Positions 42,227 through 54,005 of a stretch of 64,000 bases of DNA are shown in pieces. Source of the stretch: Paraburkholderia flava (GTDB lineage: Bacteria; Pseudomonadota; Gammaproteobacteria; Burkholderiales; Burkholderiaceae); contig NZ_SMRO01000002.1 in assembly GCF_004359985.1 (NCBI RefSeq), positions 1 to 64,000 of the forward strand, given 5' to 3'. How positions within the stretch are numbered: position 1 is the first letter of the stretch; each line of letters begins with the position of its first letter. A program made the translations under genes and the position numbers. The notes beneath the pieces are model-generated. The model had not been told where the DNA came from. It saw only the letters and a list, made by a program, of their open reading frames with translations, and made no database searches.

Positions 42227-42362
42227 GATGGCGAAAAGGGGTAGTGCCGCGAATTATAAGGCGAATCGCACTTCCTCCGGGTTTCTGCCTGCCGCGCGAC
42301 GCCCGGCAGGCCGCCGTTCGGGGCTGGTTGCCGCGGCTCGCCGCGAGGGTTCTCAGAGGGTT

Positions 42363-42391
42363 TTGACCGTGCAGCTAACTCTATGTATAAT
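42363..42391 (+). promoter_or_regulatory. rplU-rpmA promoter, near-consensus sigma-70
   Basis: TTGACC (42363-42368), a 17-base spacer and a perfect TATAAT (42386-42391). Transcription would start near 42398 and give a leader of about 48 nt before rplU. This is the best-looking promoter in the window. Confidence 0.85.
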
Positions 42392-42445
42392 CACGGGTTT
42401 CCGCGCGTGGTGCGTCGGGAAAATGAATAAAGAGTGAGGTTTTCA

Positions 42446-42757
42446 ATGTACGCGGTCATAAAAACCGGCGGCAAGCAGTATAAGGTTGCTGTCGGCGAAA
42501 AATTGAAAGTAGAACAGATACCGGCAGACATTGACGCTGAAATCACGCTCGACCAGGTTCTTGCAGTAGGCGAAGGCGAATCGATTCAATTCGGTACGCC
42601 GCTGGTCAGTGGGGCTTCCGTCAAGGCTACCGTCGTGTCTCACGGTCGTCACGCCAAAGTGACCATCTTCAAGATGCGTCGCCGGAAGCACTACCAGAAG
42701 CATGGCGGCCATCGCCAGAACTACACCGAACTGCGCATCGACGCGATCAACGCGTAA
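42446..42757 (+). CDS. rplU: 50S ribosomal protein L21
   Basis: 103 residues, exactly the usual L21 length, starting [20 protein letters not shown] and containing [17 protein letters not shown], the rRNA-binding basic stretch. L21 binds 23S rRNA in the large subunit. The ATG at 42446 follows GTGAGG; the in-frame ATG at 42434 is rejected. First gene of the rplU-rpmA operon, often followed by obgE as here. Confidence 0.97.
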
Positions 42758-42781
42758 GCGCACCGGTTAAGGAGCAATCAA

Positions 42782-43045
42782 ATGGCACACAAAAAGGCAG
42801 GCGGGTCGTCACGTAACGGCCGCGACTCCGAGTCGAAGCGCCTCGGCGTGAAGGTGTACGGCGGTCAGGCAATCAACGCCGGCGGCATCATCGTGCGTCA
42901 ACGCGGCACGCGTATGCACCCGGGCGATAACGTCGGCATCGGCAAGGATCACACCTTGTTCGCGCTGACGGACGGCCACGTCAAGTTCACGATTAAGGGC
43001 GCAGCCAAGAAGCAACTGGTCAACGTCGTCCCGGCAGCAGTCTGA
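42782..43045 (+). CDS. rpmA: 50S ribosomal protein L27
   Basis: 87 residues beginning [20 protein letters not shown], the conserved N-terminal tail that reaches the peptidyl-transferase centre. [15 protein letters not shown] and the central FTI KGAAKK region are typical. AAGGAG lies 8 bases before the ATG. There is no N-terminal cleavage extension of the Firmicutes type. Followed by a strong terminator. Confidence 0.97.
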   Translation: MAHKKAGGSSRNGRDSESKRLGVKVYGGQAINAGGIIVRQRGTRMHPGDNVGIGKDHTLFALTDGHVKFTIKGAAKKQLVNVVPAAV

Positions 43046-43075
43046 GTTTAATCAGACACGGGCTTCAGGACCGGC

Positions 43076-43108
43076 AAAAAGGCCCCGCGAAGTTAGCGGG
43101 GCCTTTTT
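43076..43108 (+). terminator. Terminator after rpmA
   Basis: AAAAAGGCCCCGC-(7)-GCGGGGCCTTTTT, a perfect 13-bp stem followed by more T. It separates rplU-rpmA from obgE. Confidence 0.92.
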
Positions 43109-43125
43109 CTTTTTACTGCCGCTGA

Positions 43126-44313
<1,188 letters not shown>

Positions 44314-44384
44314 CAACGTTCGGTCGCATCGCGGGCGCGTTCGGCGCTCGCGACATCACGCGTCATCTTGGGAGACCGCGCATC

Positions 44385-45503
44385 ATGCGTTCCGTCATCG
44401 CAGATTCCAGGCGATTGGTAGTGAAAGTCGGATCGAGCCTCGTCACGAACGATGGACGCGGACTCGATCATGCTGCGATCGGGCGCTGGGCCGCGCAGAT
44501 CGCCGCGCTGCGTACGCAGGGCAAGGAAGTGGTGCTCGTCAGCTCGGGTGCAATCGCCGAGGGCATGCAGCGACTCGGCTGGACGAAGCGTCCGCGTGAA
44601 ATCGACGAATTGCAGGCCGCTGCGGCGGTCGGGCAGATGGGGCTCGCGCAGGTCTACGAAAGCCGCTTTGCCGAACACGGCATTCGTACCGCGCAGATTC
44701 TGCTCACGCACGCCGACCTGGCGGATCGCGAGCGCTATCTGAATGCACGCTCCACGCTGCTCACGCTGCTCCGTCTCGGCGTCGTGCCGATCATCAACGA
44801 GAACGACACGGTCGTCACCGACGAAATCAAGTTCGGCGACAACGACACGCTCGGCGCACTGGTGGCGAACCTGATCGAAGGCGATGCGCTGATCATTCTC
44901 ACCGATCAGCGTGGCCTCTACACCGCCGACCCGCGCAAGGATCCCGCAGCACAACTGGTCGAGCAGGCGGACGCCGGTGCGTCTGAGCTCGAATCGATGG
45001 CCGGCGGTGCCGGTTCGAGCCTCGGCCGCGGCGGCATGCTGACCAAGATTCTCGCGGCCAAGCGTGCGGCGCACAGCGGTGCGAATACGGTGATCGCGAG
45101 CGGCCGGGAGTCGGACGTGCTCGTGCGGCTTGCGTCGGGCGAAGCGATCGGTACGCAGCTGATTGCGCGTACTGCCCGCATGGCGGCGCGCAAGCAATGG
45201 ATGGCCGATCACCTGCAGGTGCGCGGCCACGTAGTGATCGACGACGGCGCGGTCGAAAAACTGACCGCAGGCGGTAAGAGTCTGCTGCCGATCGGTGTCG
45301 TCGGCGTGCAGGGCGCGTTTGCGCGTGGTGAAGTGATTGCGTGTGTCAGCGCGGCTGGGCGCGAGATTGCGCGTGGGCTGACGAACTACAGCAGCGCGGA
45401 AGCGAAGCTGATTCAGCGGCGGCCGAGCGGCGAGATCGAATCGGTGCTCGGCTACATGCTCGAGCCTGAACTGATTCACCGCGACAATCTGGTGATCCTC
45501 TAA
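44385..45503 (+). CDS. proB: Glutamate 5-kinase
   Basis: A 372-residue kinase for the first step of proline synthesis. The amino-acid-kinase domain starts [17 protein letters not shown] and contains [29 protein letters not shown] and [21 protein letters not shown]-terminal PUA domain follows (from about residue 278). The ATG at 44385 lies after GGGAGACC. It follows obgE by 71 bases, as in many Burkholderiales; proA is not adjacent. Confidence 0.95.
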   Translation: MRSVIADSRRLVVKVGSSLVTNDGRGLDHAAIGRWAAQIAALRTQGKEVVLVSSGAIAEGMQRLGWTKRPREIDELQAAAAVGQMGLAQVYESRFAEHGIRTAQILLTHADLADRERYLNARSTLLTLLRLGVVPIINENDTVVTDEIKFGDNDTLGALVANLIEGDALIILTDQRGLYTADPRKDPAAQLVEQADAGASELESMAGGAGSSLGRGGMLTKILAAKRAAHSGANTVIASGRESDVLVRLASGEAIGTQLIARTARMAARKQWMADHLQVRGHVVIDDGAVEKLTAGGKSLLPIGVVGVQGAFARGEVIACVSAAGREIARGLTNYSSAEAKLIQRRPSGEIESVLGYMLEPELIHRDNLVIL

Positions 45504-45572
45504 CCAGAGAACAACCACATAGGCGGCGTGGCCCAAAGTCCACGCCGCCCATCATCGAAGTGAATCAATAAA

Positions 45573-46130
45573 TCAACGGATCTGCGACGTAGCCGTACGC
45601 TTGTACTTCACGTTCTCGACGATCCGCTGTGCGGACGCCATCGGCATCTTGTTCGCGCAGAAATAATCCTGATAGAGCACCGCGTGATACGCGTTCAGCT
45701 CGCCGTTCTCGATCCGCGTCCAGTCGTTCGCCACCGTGCGATCCCAGTTATTGTGATCGGCATCGATGCCCGCATACAGACGCCACTCGTACGTATCGCA
45801 GCGAATGCCTTCGTAGTTCACGTTGCGCGCGCCGGCCGGGCTCGTGATCACGACCGTATAACGCACGACGCCGTCCGTACCGACGGTGACCGACTTCGCG
45901 TCCAGTGCGAAATGCAGCGGTGTATTACCCGACACTTCGAACGGCAGCAGGTCCGCGGGCTGCGGCAGCGATGGCAGCGTGTCGACCTTGTTTTCGACCC
46001 AGTTGGAAGGCTCGTCGAGCAGATAATGGAACGCGCTGTCGTCCTTGTTGGACGGCTGACGCGAACTCGAGCAGCCAGCCAGCAAGACGCCGGTGGCGGC
46101 GCACGCCACGACGAGAGCAAGTGCTTTCAA
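45573..46130 (-). CDS. CNP1-like family lipoprotein
   Basis: A predicted 185-residue lipoprotein of the CNP1-like family, function unknown. With TTG at 46130 as start (GAGGAAA eight bases upstream) it begins as a classic lipoprotein signal, M(L)KALALVVACAATGVLLAGC, with the lipobox LAGC. The ATG-started frame to 46193 would bury this signal behind 21 residues. The mature part contains VVITSPAGARNVNYEGIRCD and a second Cys near the end. It neighbours proB and rppH. Confidence 0.8.
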   Translation of the reverse strand: MKALALVVACAATGVLLAGCSSSRQPSNKDDSAFHYLLDEPSNWVENKVDTLPSLPQPADLLPFEVSGNTPLHFALDAKSVTVGTDGVVRYTVVITSPAGARNVNYEGIRCDTYEWRLYAGIDADHNNWDRTVANDWTRIENGELNAYHAVLYQDYFCANKMPMASAQRIVENVKYKRTATSQIR

Positions 46131-46217
46131 TGTGATTTCCTCGATGTACCGGCGCGGCAGCGTGCGTGCCGCACCGGCAAAGAAAGGCGGCATGGCGTAG
46201 AGCCTGCCGCCCGGATG

Positions 46218-46874
46218 TTAATTGTGCAGCCCGGGTTCGCGGCCGATCGCGCTTTCGACAGAGCCACAGTCGGACTCGATCGTCGTGCGGACGACGGTCG
46301 TTTCGACCGTGACCGTAGTAACCATCGTTCCGTCCTCCGACGAGACAATGCGCGGATAGCGCAGCCCGTGGTGCGAGCCCGGTTTTTCCGTCCGCGGCGC
46401 TGCGCGGCGCAGAAAACGGGACAACTCCGTCAACGCCATCTGATACACATCCCGCTTGAACTCGATCACACAGTCGAGCGGCACCCAGTACTCGTTCCAA
46501 CGCCAGGCATCGAACTCCGGATGATCGCAGGCGCGCAGGCAGATATCGCAGTCACGCCCTACCATCCGCAGCAGGAACCAGATCTGCTTCTGGCCGCGGT
46601 AGTGACCACGGACCTCGCGCTTGATGAACTTGTCCGGCACCTCATAGCGCAACCAGTCGCGCGTGCGACCGATGATCTTGACATGCTCCGGATGCAGGCC
46701 GGTTTCTTCGTGTAACTCCCGATACATCGCTTGCACGGGGGTCTCGCCGTACTTGATGCCCCCTTGCGGGAACTGCCAGGAATGTTCACGGAGCCGCTTG
46801 CCCCAAAACACCTCGTTGTGCGCGTTCAAGAGGATGATGCCGACGTTCGGGCGAAAGCCTTCACGATCCAGCAT
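46218..46874 (-). CDS. rppH: RNA pyrophosphohydrolase
   Basis: A 218-residue Nudix enzyme that converts 5'-triphosphate mRNA ends to monophosphate and so starts RNase E decay. The start [17 protein letters not shown] and the Nudix box at residues 38-60 ([20 protein letters not shown] plus TGL) are standard. WLRYEVP and [11 protein letters not shown] follow. It is about 40 residues longer than E. coli RppH, with a Thr/Val-rich tail ([18 protein letters not shown]). A TATAAT on the minus strand at 46908-46913 is a possible -10. Confidence 0.92.
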   Translation of the reverse strand: MLDREGFRPNVGIILLNAHNEVFWGKRLREHSWQFPQGGIKYGETPVQAMYRELHEETGLHPEHVKIIGRTRDWLRYEVPDKFIKREVRGHYRGQKQIWFLLRMVGRDCDICLRACDHPEFDAWRWNEYWVPLDCVIEFKRDVYQMALTELSRFLRRAAPRTEKPGSHHGLRYPRIVSSEDGTMVTTVTVETTVVRTTIESDCGSVESAIGREPGLHN

Positions 46875-47120
46875 ACAACCACCTTCGAATCCTTTAAAAT
46901 TGCTTTGATTATAAACAGATAACGGACCCGACGCACCGGATCGGAACCGAATGGACCGATTCTCCGCCTTACCCCTGTAAACAGGGCGTGATACATGCGC
47001 CGCCGCGGCCCGTCTGGTCTGCGTCTGCGCGATCTCGCCGGTCGGCGCCGGGTTCGCGACTCATACCGTTTGATCTTTTTGGGCAGCCTGTCCGGGCCGC
47101 CGCTTTTGGAAAAACTCTGA

Positions 47121-48857
<1,737 letters not shown>

Positions 48858-48868
48858 GCGGAGCGGGC

Positions 48869-49468
48869 ATGGAATACACCTTCCTGTCCGCGACGATCCT
48901 GCTGCTGCTGATCACCGATCCGCTCGGCAACATTCCGATCTTCATCGGCTGTCTGCGCGGCGTCGCGCCTCACCGGCGCGTCGTCGTGATCCTGCGCGAA
49001 GTGGGCATCGCGTTCATCATCCTGCTAGTGTTCATGGTCTTCGGCGACCGGTTCCTGCGGATGATGAGCCTCACCGACCAGTCGCTGCGCATCGGTGGTG
49101 GGATCGTGCTGTTCCTGATCGCGCTGCGGATGATCTTTCCGCATCCGGACGGTCCGTTCGGCGGCGACACACGCGGCGGCGAACCGCTGATCGTGCCGCT
49201 CGCTATCCCCGCGCTCGCCGGTCCGTCGGCGCTCGCAACGGTGATGCTGCTGACGTCGCAGGCGCCTGGCAAGATGCTCGAATGGGTCGGCGCGCTGACT
49301 GTGACGATGATCGTGTGCGCGATCGTGCTGGTGCTGGCGGAACGGATTCAGATGTGGCTCGGCGAGCGCACGGTCACCGCGTTCGAGCGGCTGATGGGGC
49401 TCGTGCTGGCGGCGATTTCAGTCGAGATGATTCTTGGCGGGATCCGGAGCTTCGTTCACCAGCTGTGA
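48869..49468 (+). CDS. MarC family membrane protein
   Basis: A 199-residue inner-membrane protein with six predicted helices, of the MarC/YhgN family. Family landmarks are LLITDPLGNIPIFI near the N terminus and PLAIPALAGPSALATVMLL in the centre, where Pro and Gly residues lie inside helices. The proposed small-molecule transport role of the family is not proven. It begins 11 bases after proS and may be co-transcribed with it. Confidence 0.88.
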   Translation: MEYTFLSATILLLLITDPLGNIPIFIGCLRGVAPHRRVVVILREVGIAFIILLVFMVFGDRFLRMMSLTDQSLRIGGGIVLFLIALRMIFPHPDGPFGGDTRGGEPLIVPLAIPALAGPSALATVMLLTSQAPGKMLEWVGALTVTMIVCAIVLVLAERIQMWLGERTVTAFERLMGLVLAAISVEMILGGIRSFVHQL

Positions 49469-49487
49469 AGGTGAATCGCGAAGCGAC

Positions 49488-49517
49488 AAAAAAGCGGCCC
49501 GCGGGCCGCTTTTTTTA
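49488..49517. terminator. Bidirectional terminator between marC-like gene and hpt
   Basis: AAAAAAGCGGCCC-GC-GGGCCGCTTTTTTT, an 8-bp GC core flanked by A and T runs, between two convergent genes. Confidence 0.9.
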
Positions 49518-49547
49518 TTGTCTCTACAGAGGAGACAGAAGCGAAAC

Positions 49548-50099
49548 TCACGCGCCGTCGGTCAACGCACGGATCGTCGGCAGATTGCGCCAGTAACCCT
49601 TCGCGTCCATCCCGCAGCCGAACACGTAGCGGTCCGGCACTTCAAACCCGCAGAAGTCCGGATGCAGCGGCTTCGCTTTCGAGAGAATCTTCTCGCACAA
49701 CACCGCGCTCAGGAAACGCTTCGCGCCCATGTCGACGATGCGGTCGCGGATCGCGGCCATCGTCTCGCCTTCGTCGAGGATGTCATCGAGCACGAGCACG
49801 ACGCGGTCCTTCACCGATTCGGCCGGCGCGACGCGCCACTGCATCTCGGCGCCGCCCTTGGTCGTGTTGCGGTAGCGCGTCAGGTGGATGTAGTCGAACT
49901 CGAGCGGGAAATCGAGGTGCGGCAGCAGCATGCCGGTGAACACGGCCGCGCCGCCCATCACCGACAGCACGAGCGGAAACTCGTCGCTGATTTCGGCACG
50001 GATGGCGGAGGCCATGCCGCTGATCGACGCGTTGACGTCGGCAGCCGACACGATTTCTTCGGAGTGACTGAATATATGGAGGGCTTCTTCGCGGTTCAT
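49548..50099 (-). CDS. hpt: Hypoxanthine-guanine phosphoribosyltransferase family protein
   Basis: A 183-residue purine salvage enzyme that joins hypoxanthine or guanine to PRPP. The PRPP-binding motif VVLVLDDILDEGETM lies at about residues 100-114. VMGGAAVFTGMLLPHL is the first loop, and the C-terminal PDRYVFGCGMDAKGYWRNLP is typical of the HPRT fold. Base specificity is inferred from the family. Single gene, convergent with the MarC gene. Confidence 0.88.
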   Translation of the reverse strand: MNREEALHIFSHSEEIVSAADVNASISGMASAIRAEISDEFPLVLSVMGGAAVFTGMLLPHLDFPLEFDYIHLTRYRNTTKGGAEMQWRVAPAESVKDRVVLVLDDILDEGETMAAIRDRIVDMGAKRFLSAVLCEKILSKAKPLHPDFCGFEVPDRYVFGCGMDAKGYWRNLPTIRALTDGA

Positions 50100-50221
50100 G
50101 ACGTCTGACTGGCGATAACGATAGACATAGTGTGAGAGAAAGCGGGGCGGTGCGCTACCGCATAAACCCGGCGACTACGCTTGCCGGGAGATGACATGAC
50201 GGCCGGAAGCGCAACCTGAAA

Positions 50222-51589
50222 TCAGCGCATGCCCGGTAGCATACCCTTCATGCCGCGCATCATCTTCTGCAGGTTGCCGCCCTTCAGCTTCTTCATCATC
50301 GTGCGCATCTGGTCGTACTGGTTCAGCATGCGGTTGACTTCCTGCACCTGCACGCCCGCGCCCGCCGCGATACGGCGCTTGCGCGTGGCCTTGATCAGAT
50401 CGGGCTTCGCGCGTTCGAGCGGCGTCATCGAATTGATGATGCCTTCCATCCGGCGCATCTGCTTTTCCGCCTGACCCATGTCGGCGCCCGAGGCGGCTTG
50501 CTGGAACTGCGCCGGCAGCTTGTCCATCAGCGACGACAGGCCGCCCATGTTCTTCATCTGCGAGAGCTGTGCGCGGAAATCGTTCAGGTCGAAGTCGCCG
50601 CCTTTCTTGACCTTGTTGGCGAGCTTCTGCGCGGCTTCGGTGTCGACGCCGCGCTGCGCTTCCTCGACGAGGGCGAGAATGTCGCCCATGCCGAGAATCC
50701 GGTTGGCCATCCGGTCCGGATAGAAGATCTCGAGGCCGTCGAGCTTTTCGGCGACGCCGACGAACTTGATCGGCTTGCCCGTGACGTGGCGCACCGACAG
50801 TGCCGCACCGCCGCGTGAATCGCCGTCGAGCTTGGTGAGCACGACACCGGTGAGCGGCAGCGCGTCGCTGAACGCCTTCGCCGTGTTGACCGCATCCTGA
50901 CCCAGCATTGCATCGACGACGAACAGCGTTTCGGCCGGCTTCAGCTCGGCGTGCAGCGCGCTGATTTCGTTCATCATCGCTTCGTCGATGCCGAGACGGC
51001 CGGCCGTGTCGACGAGCAGCACGTCGTGATAGTGGCGCTTCGCCCAGTCGACTGCGGCGCGCGCGATGTCGACCGGCTTCTGATCGGGCTCGGACGGGAA
51101 GAAGTCGGCGCCGACCTGCTCGGTCACGGTCTTCAACTGCGCGATTGCAGCGGGACGGTAGACGTCGCACGAGACGGTCAGCACTTTCTTCTTGTACTTC
51201 TCCCGCAGCAGCTTCGCGAGCTTGCCGACGGTCGTCGTTTTACCGGCGCCCTGCAGACCCGCCATCAGCACGACGGCCGGCGGCGTCACCGCGAGATTCA
51301 GCTCGACGGCCTTACCTTCGTAATCGCCACCGATCACCGCAGTCAGTTCGCGCTGCACGACGCCGACGAGCGCCTGCCCTGGCGACAGGCTGGAGATCAC
51401 ATCTTCGCCTAGCGCTTTTTCCTTCACGCGCGAGATGAATTCGCGCACGACGGGCAGCGCGACGTCCGCCTCGAGCAGTGCGAGGCGCACTTCGCGCAGC
51501 ATTTCCTGGGTGTTGGCCTCGGTGAGCCGGGCCTCGCCGCGCAGCGTCTTGACGACGCGCGCCATCCGTTGAGTCAGATTGTCGAGCAT
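50222..51589 (-). CDS. ffh: Signal recognition particle protein Ffh
   Basis: A 455-residue SRP54 GTPase targeting inner-membrane proteins co-translationally. The N domain (MLDNLTQRMARVVKTLRGEA) is followed by the G domain with GLQGAGKTTTVGKLA, DVYRPAAI, DTAGRLG and TKLDGDSRGGAAL. The methionine-rich M domain ends MMKKLKGGNLQKMMRGMKGM. Start at 51589 is preferred over 51622, whose extra 11 residues do not fit. Divergent from the CcsA-like gene. Confidence 0.96.
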   Translation of the reverse strand: MLDNLTQRMARVVKTLRGEARLTEANTQEMLREVRLALLEADVALPVVREFISRVKEKALGEDVISSLSPGQALVGVVQRELTAVIGGDYEGKAVELNLAVTPPAVVLMAGLQGAGKTTTVGKLAKLLREKYKKKVLTVSCDVYRPAAIAQLKTVTEQVGADFFPSEPDQKPVDIARAAVDWAKRHYHDVLLVDTAGRLGIDEAMMNEISALHAELKPAETLFVVDAMLGQDAVNTAKAFSDALPLTGVVLTKLDGDSRGGAALSVRHVTGKPIKFVGVAEKLDGLEIFYPDRMANRILGMGDILALVEEAQRGVDTEAAQKLANKVKKGGDFDLNDFRAQLSQMKNMGGLSSLMDKLPAQFQQAASGADMGQAEKQMRRMEGIINSMTPLERAKPDLIKATRKRRIAAGAGVQVQEVNRMLNQYDQMRTMMKKLKGGNLQKMMRGMKGMLPGMR

Positions 51590-51670
51590 GGGGAGCGATG
51601 AGCAGTGCGGTCGGCGCGGCACGCAGCGACGAAGCCGTCGCGGACCGTGACCCTAGTGTAAACTTCGAAC

Positions 51671-52585
51671 ATGGATATTGTACTGTATGCCCTCACTGCG
51701 CTCCTGTACGGCGGTCTCGCCGTCGCGGGCTGGCGCGCGCACCGTCAGATGGCGGCGCGTCCGTTGCTGGAGAGCGTGCCCGCCATGCCGGCCGGTGCGG
51801 GGGCGGTCGCTTCGGTGGGGTTGAGCACGCCGGGCCGCGCGCTGATGGTCGTCGCGCTACTCGCGCACGGCGCGCTGCTGCACACCACGATCTTCCCGCA
51901 GAACGCGATGGTGTTTGGCTTCGCGTTCGCGCTGTCTGCGATGTTCTGGCTCGGCGTCGGCATCTACTGGATCGAGAGCCTGTTCTTCCCGCTCGACGGA
52001 CTGCGCCTGCTTGTGCTGCCGCTTGCATGCATCGCGTCGCTGCTGCCGCTCGCGTTCGGCGGCGTGCGCGTGCTGTCGTACGCGGCCGATCCGCTCTTCA
52101 AGCTGCACTTCCTGATCGCCAACATCGCATACGGACTGTTCGCGATCGCGGCGCTGCACGCGGTGCTGATGCTGCTCGTCGAGCGGCGTCTCCACAAGAT
52201 GCGCGGCACCGCGCAGCAGCGTTCCGCTGCGGCAGACGGTGACTGGCTGTCGGGCTGGCTCGATACGCTGCCACCGCTCCTCACGCTCGAAAAGCTGCTG
52301 TTCCGCCTGATCGCCGCCGGCTTCGTGCTGCTCACACTGACGTTGCTGTCGGGCATTCTCTTTAGCGAACAACTGATCGACCGCGCGCTGCGGCTCGATC
52401 ACAAAACCGTATTCGCGATTCTTTCGTGGCTGATGTTCGGCGCGCTGCTGATTGCCCGCAAGGTGTCGGGCTGGCGCGGCCGCGCGGCGTTGCGCTGGGT
52501 GCTGGCGTCGTTCGTGGCGCTGCTGCTCGCGTACGTCGGCAGCCGTTTCGTCTTCGAGGTGCTGCTGCACCGTCCTGTGGTCTGA
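51671..52585 (+). CDS. Cytochrome c assembly (CcsA/YpjD-like) inner-membrane protein
   Basis: A 304-residue protein with about eight membrane helices of the cytochrome C assembly family (CcsA/CcmC/YpjD). Recognisable parts are DPLFKLHFLIANIAYGLF and LRLDHKTVFAILSWLMFGAL, each containing a histidine that could bind haem. A WXWD-type haem motif is not evident, so it is closer to the YpjD branch than to true CcsA, and its role is uncertain. Position next to ffh is the usual one for this family. Confidence 0.82.
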   Translation: MDIVLYALTALLYGGLAVAGWRAHRQMAARPLLESVPAMPAGAGAVASVGLSTPGRALMVVALLAHGALLHTTIFPQNAMVFGFAFALSAMFWLGVGIYWIESLFFPLDGLRLLVLPLACIASLLPLAFGGVRVLSYAADPLFKLHFLIANIAYGLFAIAALHAVLMLLVERRLHKMRGTAQQRSAAADGDWLSGWLDTLPPLLTLEKLLFRLIAAGFVLLTLTLLSGILFSEQLIDRALRLDHKTVFAILSWLMFGALLIARKVSGWRGRAALRWVLASFVALLLAYVGSRFVFEVLLHRPVV

Positions 52586-52592
52586 GTCTTCC

Positions 52593-52910
52593 ATGCGACA
52601 ACTTTTTCTGCTGATCGTCCTGTTCTTCGTCGGCCAATGGCTGGTCAAGGCGCTGCGTCGCGCGGACACGCGCACGGCGCAACAACGCGCCGGTAACGCT
52701 GGTAGCGGCCAGGCTTCGTCGGGTGCTAACCCAGGCGCGGGCGCGGGTGTGCCGCGCAGTCCGCCGCAACTCGCCGAGCCAATGATCCGCTGCGTCGAGT
52801 GCGGCGTGCATGCGCCGAAGAGCGATTCCGTCGCCGTCGGCGGGCAGGCATTCTGCTGCGCGGATCACGCGCACCGTCACGCCGCGCGGACGGGTCCCGA
52901 CGCGCGATGA
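52593..52910 (+). CDS. PP0621 family protein
   Basis: A 105-residue small protein with one N-terminal membrane helix (LFLLIVLFFVGQWLVKAL), a Gly/Ala/Ser-rich linker and a C-terminal zinc-finger-like block MIRCVECGVHAPKSDSV...FCCADHAHRH. The family has no known function; the Cys/His cluster suggests metal binding. ATG at 52593 is 7 bases after the CcsA-like gene, and its stop overlaps the ampD start by ATGA. Confidence 0.8.
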   Translation: MRQLFLLIVLFFVGQWLVKALRRADTRTAQQRAGNAGSGQASSGANPGAGAGVPRSPPQLAEPMIRCVECGVHAPKSDSVAVGGQAFCCADHAHRHAARTGPDAR

Positions 52911-53503
52911 GCGCACGTTTCGCCGTCGCCGCCGACGGCTGGGTAGCCGGCGCCACGCGCCTGCCTTCGCCGAACTTCGCAGAGCGTCCCGACCGCGCGC
53001 CGCCCACGCTGATCGTCGTGCATAACATCAGTCTGCCGCCGGGTGAATTCGGCGGCAGCGCGATCACCGATCTGTTCCTGAACCGGCTCGACTGCGACGC
53101 GCACCCGTACTACGACGCGCATCTGCGCGGCGTGCAGGTCTCCGCCCACTTCGTGATCCATCGCGACGGCGCGCTCGAGCAATACGTGTCGTGCGACGAG
53201 CGCGCGTGGCACGCAGGCGCATCGAGCTTCTTCGGCCGCGAGCGTTGCAACGACTTCTCGATCGGCATCGAACTCGAAGGCTCCGACGACACCGCATTCG
53301 AAGCGGCGCAATACCGCACGCTCGCCGCACTCGTGAACGTGCTCGTCGCGCACTATCCGATCGAAGCGCTCGCCGGTCACGCCGACATCGCGCCCGGTCG
53401 CAAGACCGATCCTGGTCCGCATTTCGAGTGGACCCGACTGCAGCGCGACACGTCGCTCGCCGCTCGGTATTTCCCCTACCTGAATCTCTCCGCGGCCTCT
53501 TAA
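52907..53503 (+). CDS. ampD: 1,6-anhydro-N-acetylmuramyl-L-alanine amidase AmpD
   Basis: A 198-residue cytosolic zinc amidase (amidase_2) that removes the peptide from anhydro-muropeptides in peptidoglycan recycling. Predicted zinc ligands H39 (VVHNISLPPG), H158 (GHADIAPGRK) and D168 correspond to those of E. coli AmpD. VSAHFVIHRDG and FSIGIELEG are family motifs. Loss of AmpD derepresses AmpC beta-lactamase in bacteria that have ampR-ampC. ATGA overlap with the PP0621 gene. Confidence 0.94.
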   Translation: MSARFAVAADGWVAGATRLPSPNFAERPDRAPPTLIVVHNISLPPGEFGGSAITDLFLNRLDCDAHPYYDAHLRGVQVSAHFVIHRDGALEQYVSCDERAWHAGASSFFGRERCNDFSIGIELEGSDDTAFEAAQYRTLAALVNVLVAHYPIEALAGHADIAPGRKTDPGPHFEWTRLQRDTSLAARYFPYLNLSAAS

Positions 53504-53634
53504 TCGCGTCATCGCCACTCGATAACGGCATCGCGCGATGTGCGCGAAACGTTGATGGGCGCTTGCTTTCGAGGCAACGGCCCGTCGTTGCGCGAGGCTC
53601 GAAAAGTCAAGCGCGAGAGGGCAAATAAAATAAT
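53504..53634. other. Intergenic region upstream of the nrdA promoter
   Basis: No gene or terminator seen after ampD. The last 30 bases turn AT-rich (AAATAAAATAATTTGAG) and lead into the nrdA promoter. Confidence 0.4.
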
Positions 53635-53662
53635 TTGAGATGGTACGAAAGTTCACTATACT
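53635..53662 (+). promoter_or_regulatory. nrdA promoter, sigma-70 type
   Basis: TTGAGA (53635-53640), a 16-base spacer and TATACT (53657-53662), each one mismatch from consensus. The -10 lies inside the first NrdR box. Confidence 0.7.
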
Positions 53663-53668
53663 TGGTGC
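53653..53668 (+). promoter_or_regulatory. NrdR box 1 (nrdA operator)
   Basis: TCACTATACTTGGTGC matches the NrdR consensus (acaCwAtATaTwGtgt) in its left half and in the GGTG of the right half. It overlaps the promoter -10. Confidence 0.7.
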
Positions 53669-53683
53669 CAGACGCTCGGTTCT

Positions 53684-53699
53684 CCACTATATCTTGTGG
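53684..53699 (+). promoter_or_regulatory. NrdR box 2 (nrdA operator)
   Basis: CCACTATATCTTGTGG is a near-perfect NrdR box. It starts 31 bases after box 1, three helical turns, the spacing known for tandem NrdR sites. NrdR represses ribonucleotide reductase genes when dATP is high. Confidence 0.8.
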
Positions 53700-54005
53700 G
53701 TGTGAGCAGGCAGTCAGGCGGCGCCCCGCTCTTCGAGCATGGCGCCGCGAGCACTTCCAGCGTCCAGAAAATTCGTGCGGCGCAGCGGGTTTCAGGGTCC
53801 CGCGGCATCCGCCACATCGAAGAGGGGAGCGCAGCAAGTGATCGCGACATTCATGATGCAGACCCCGGTCCATTCAGCACTGTCGCATCCGGCCACCTGG
53901 CCTCGTTGGCCCTCCTCTTCCGCTTCATCGCTTGCGCCCGCGGCGGCGCAGCGTTCGTCTTAATCCGCGGTTTCTCCGCACATTCCAGAATCAGGAGCTT
54001 TGCAC
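53700..54005 (+). other. Long untranslated leader of nrdA
   Basis: If transcription starts near 53669, the mRNA has a leader of more than 330 nt. The leader is GC-rich. It contains a short frame from ATG 53853 to TAA 53963 (begins MMQTPVHSALSHP) with no clear ribosome site. I looked for a cobalamin-riboswitch core and did not find one. No other feature recognised. Confidence 0.35.

Noticed and set aside
53700..54005. Possible cobalamin riboswitch in the nrdA leader
   Set aside because: I could not find the conserved B12-box core or the flanking paired elements, and class Ia reductase does not use B12.
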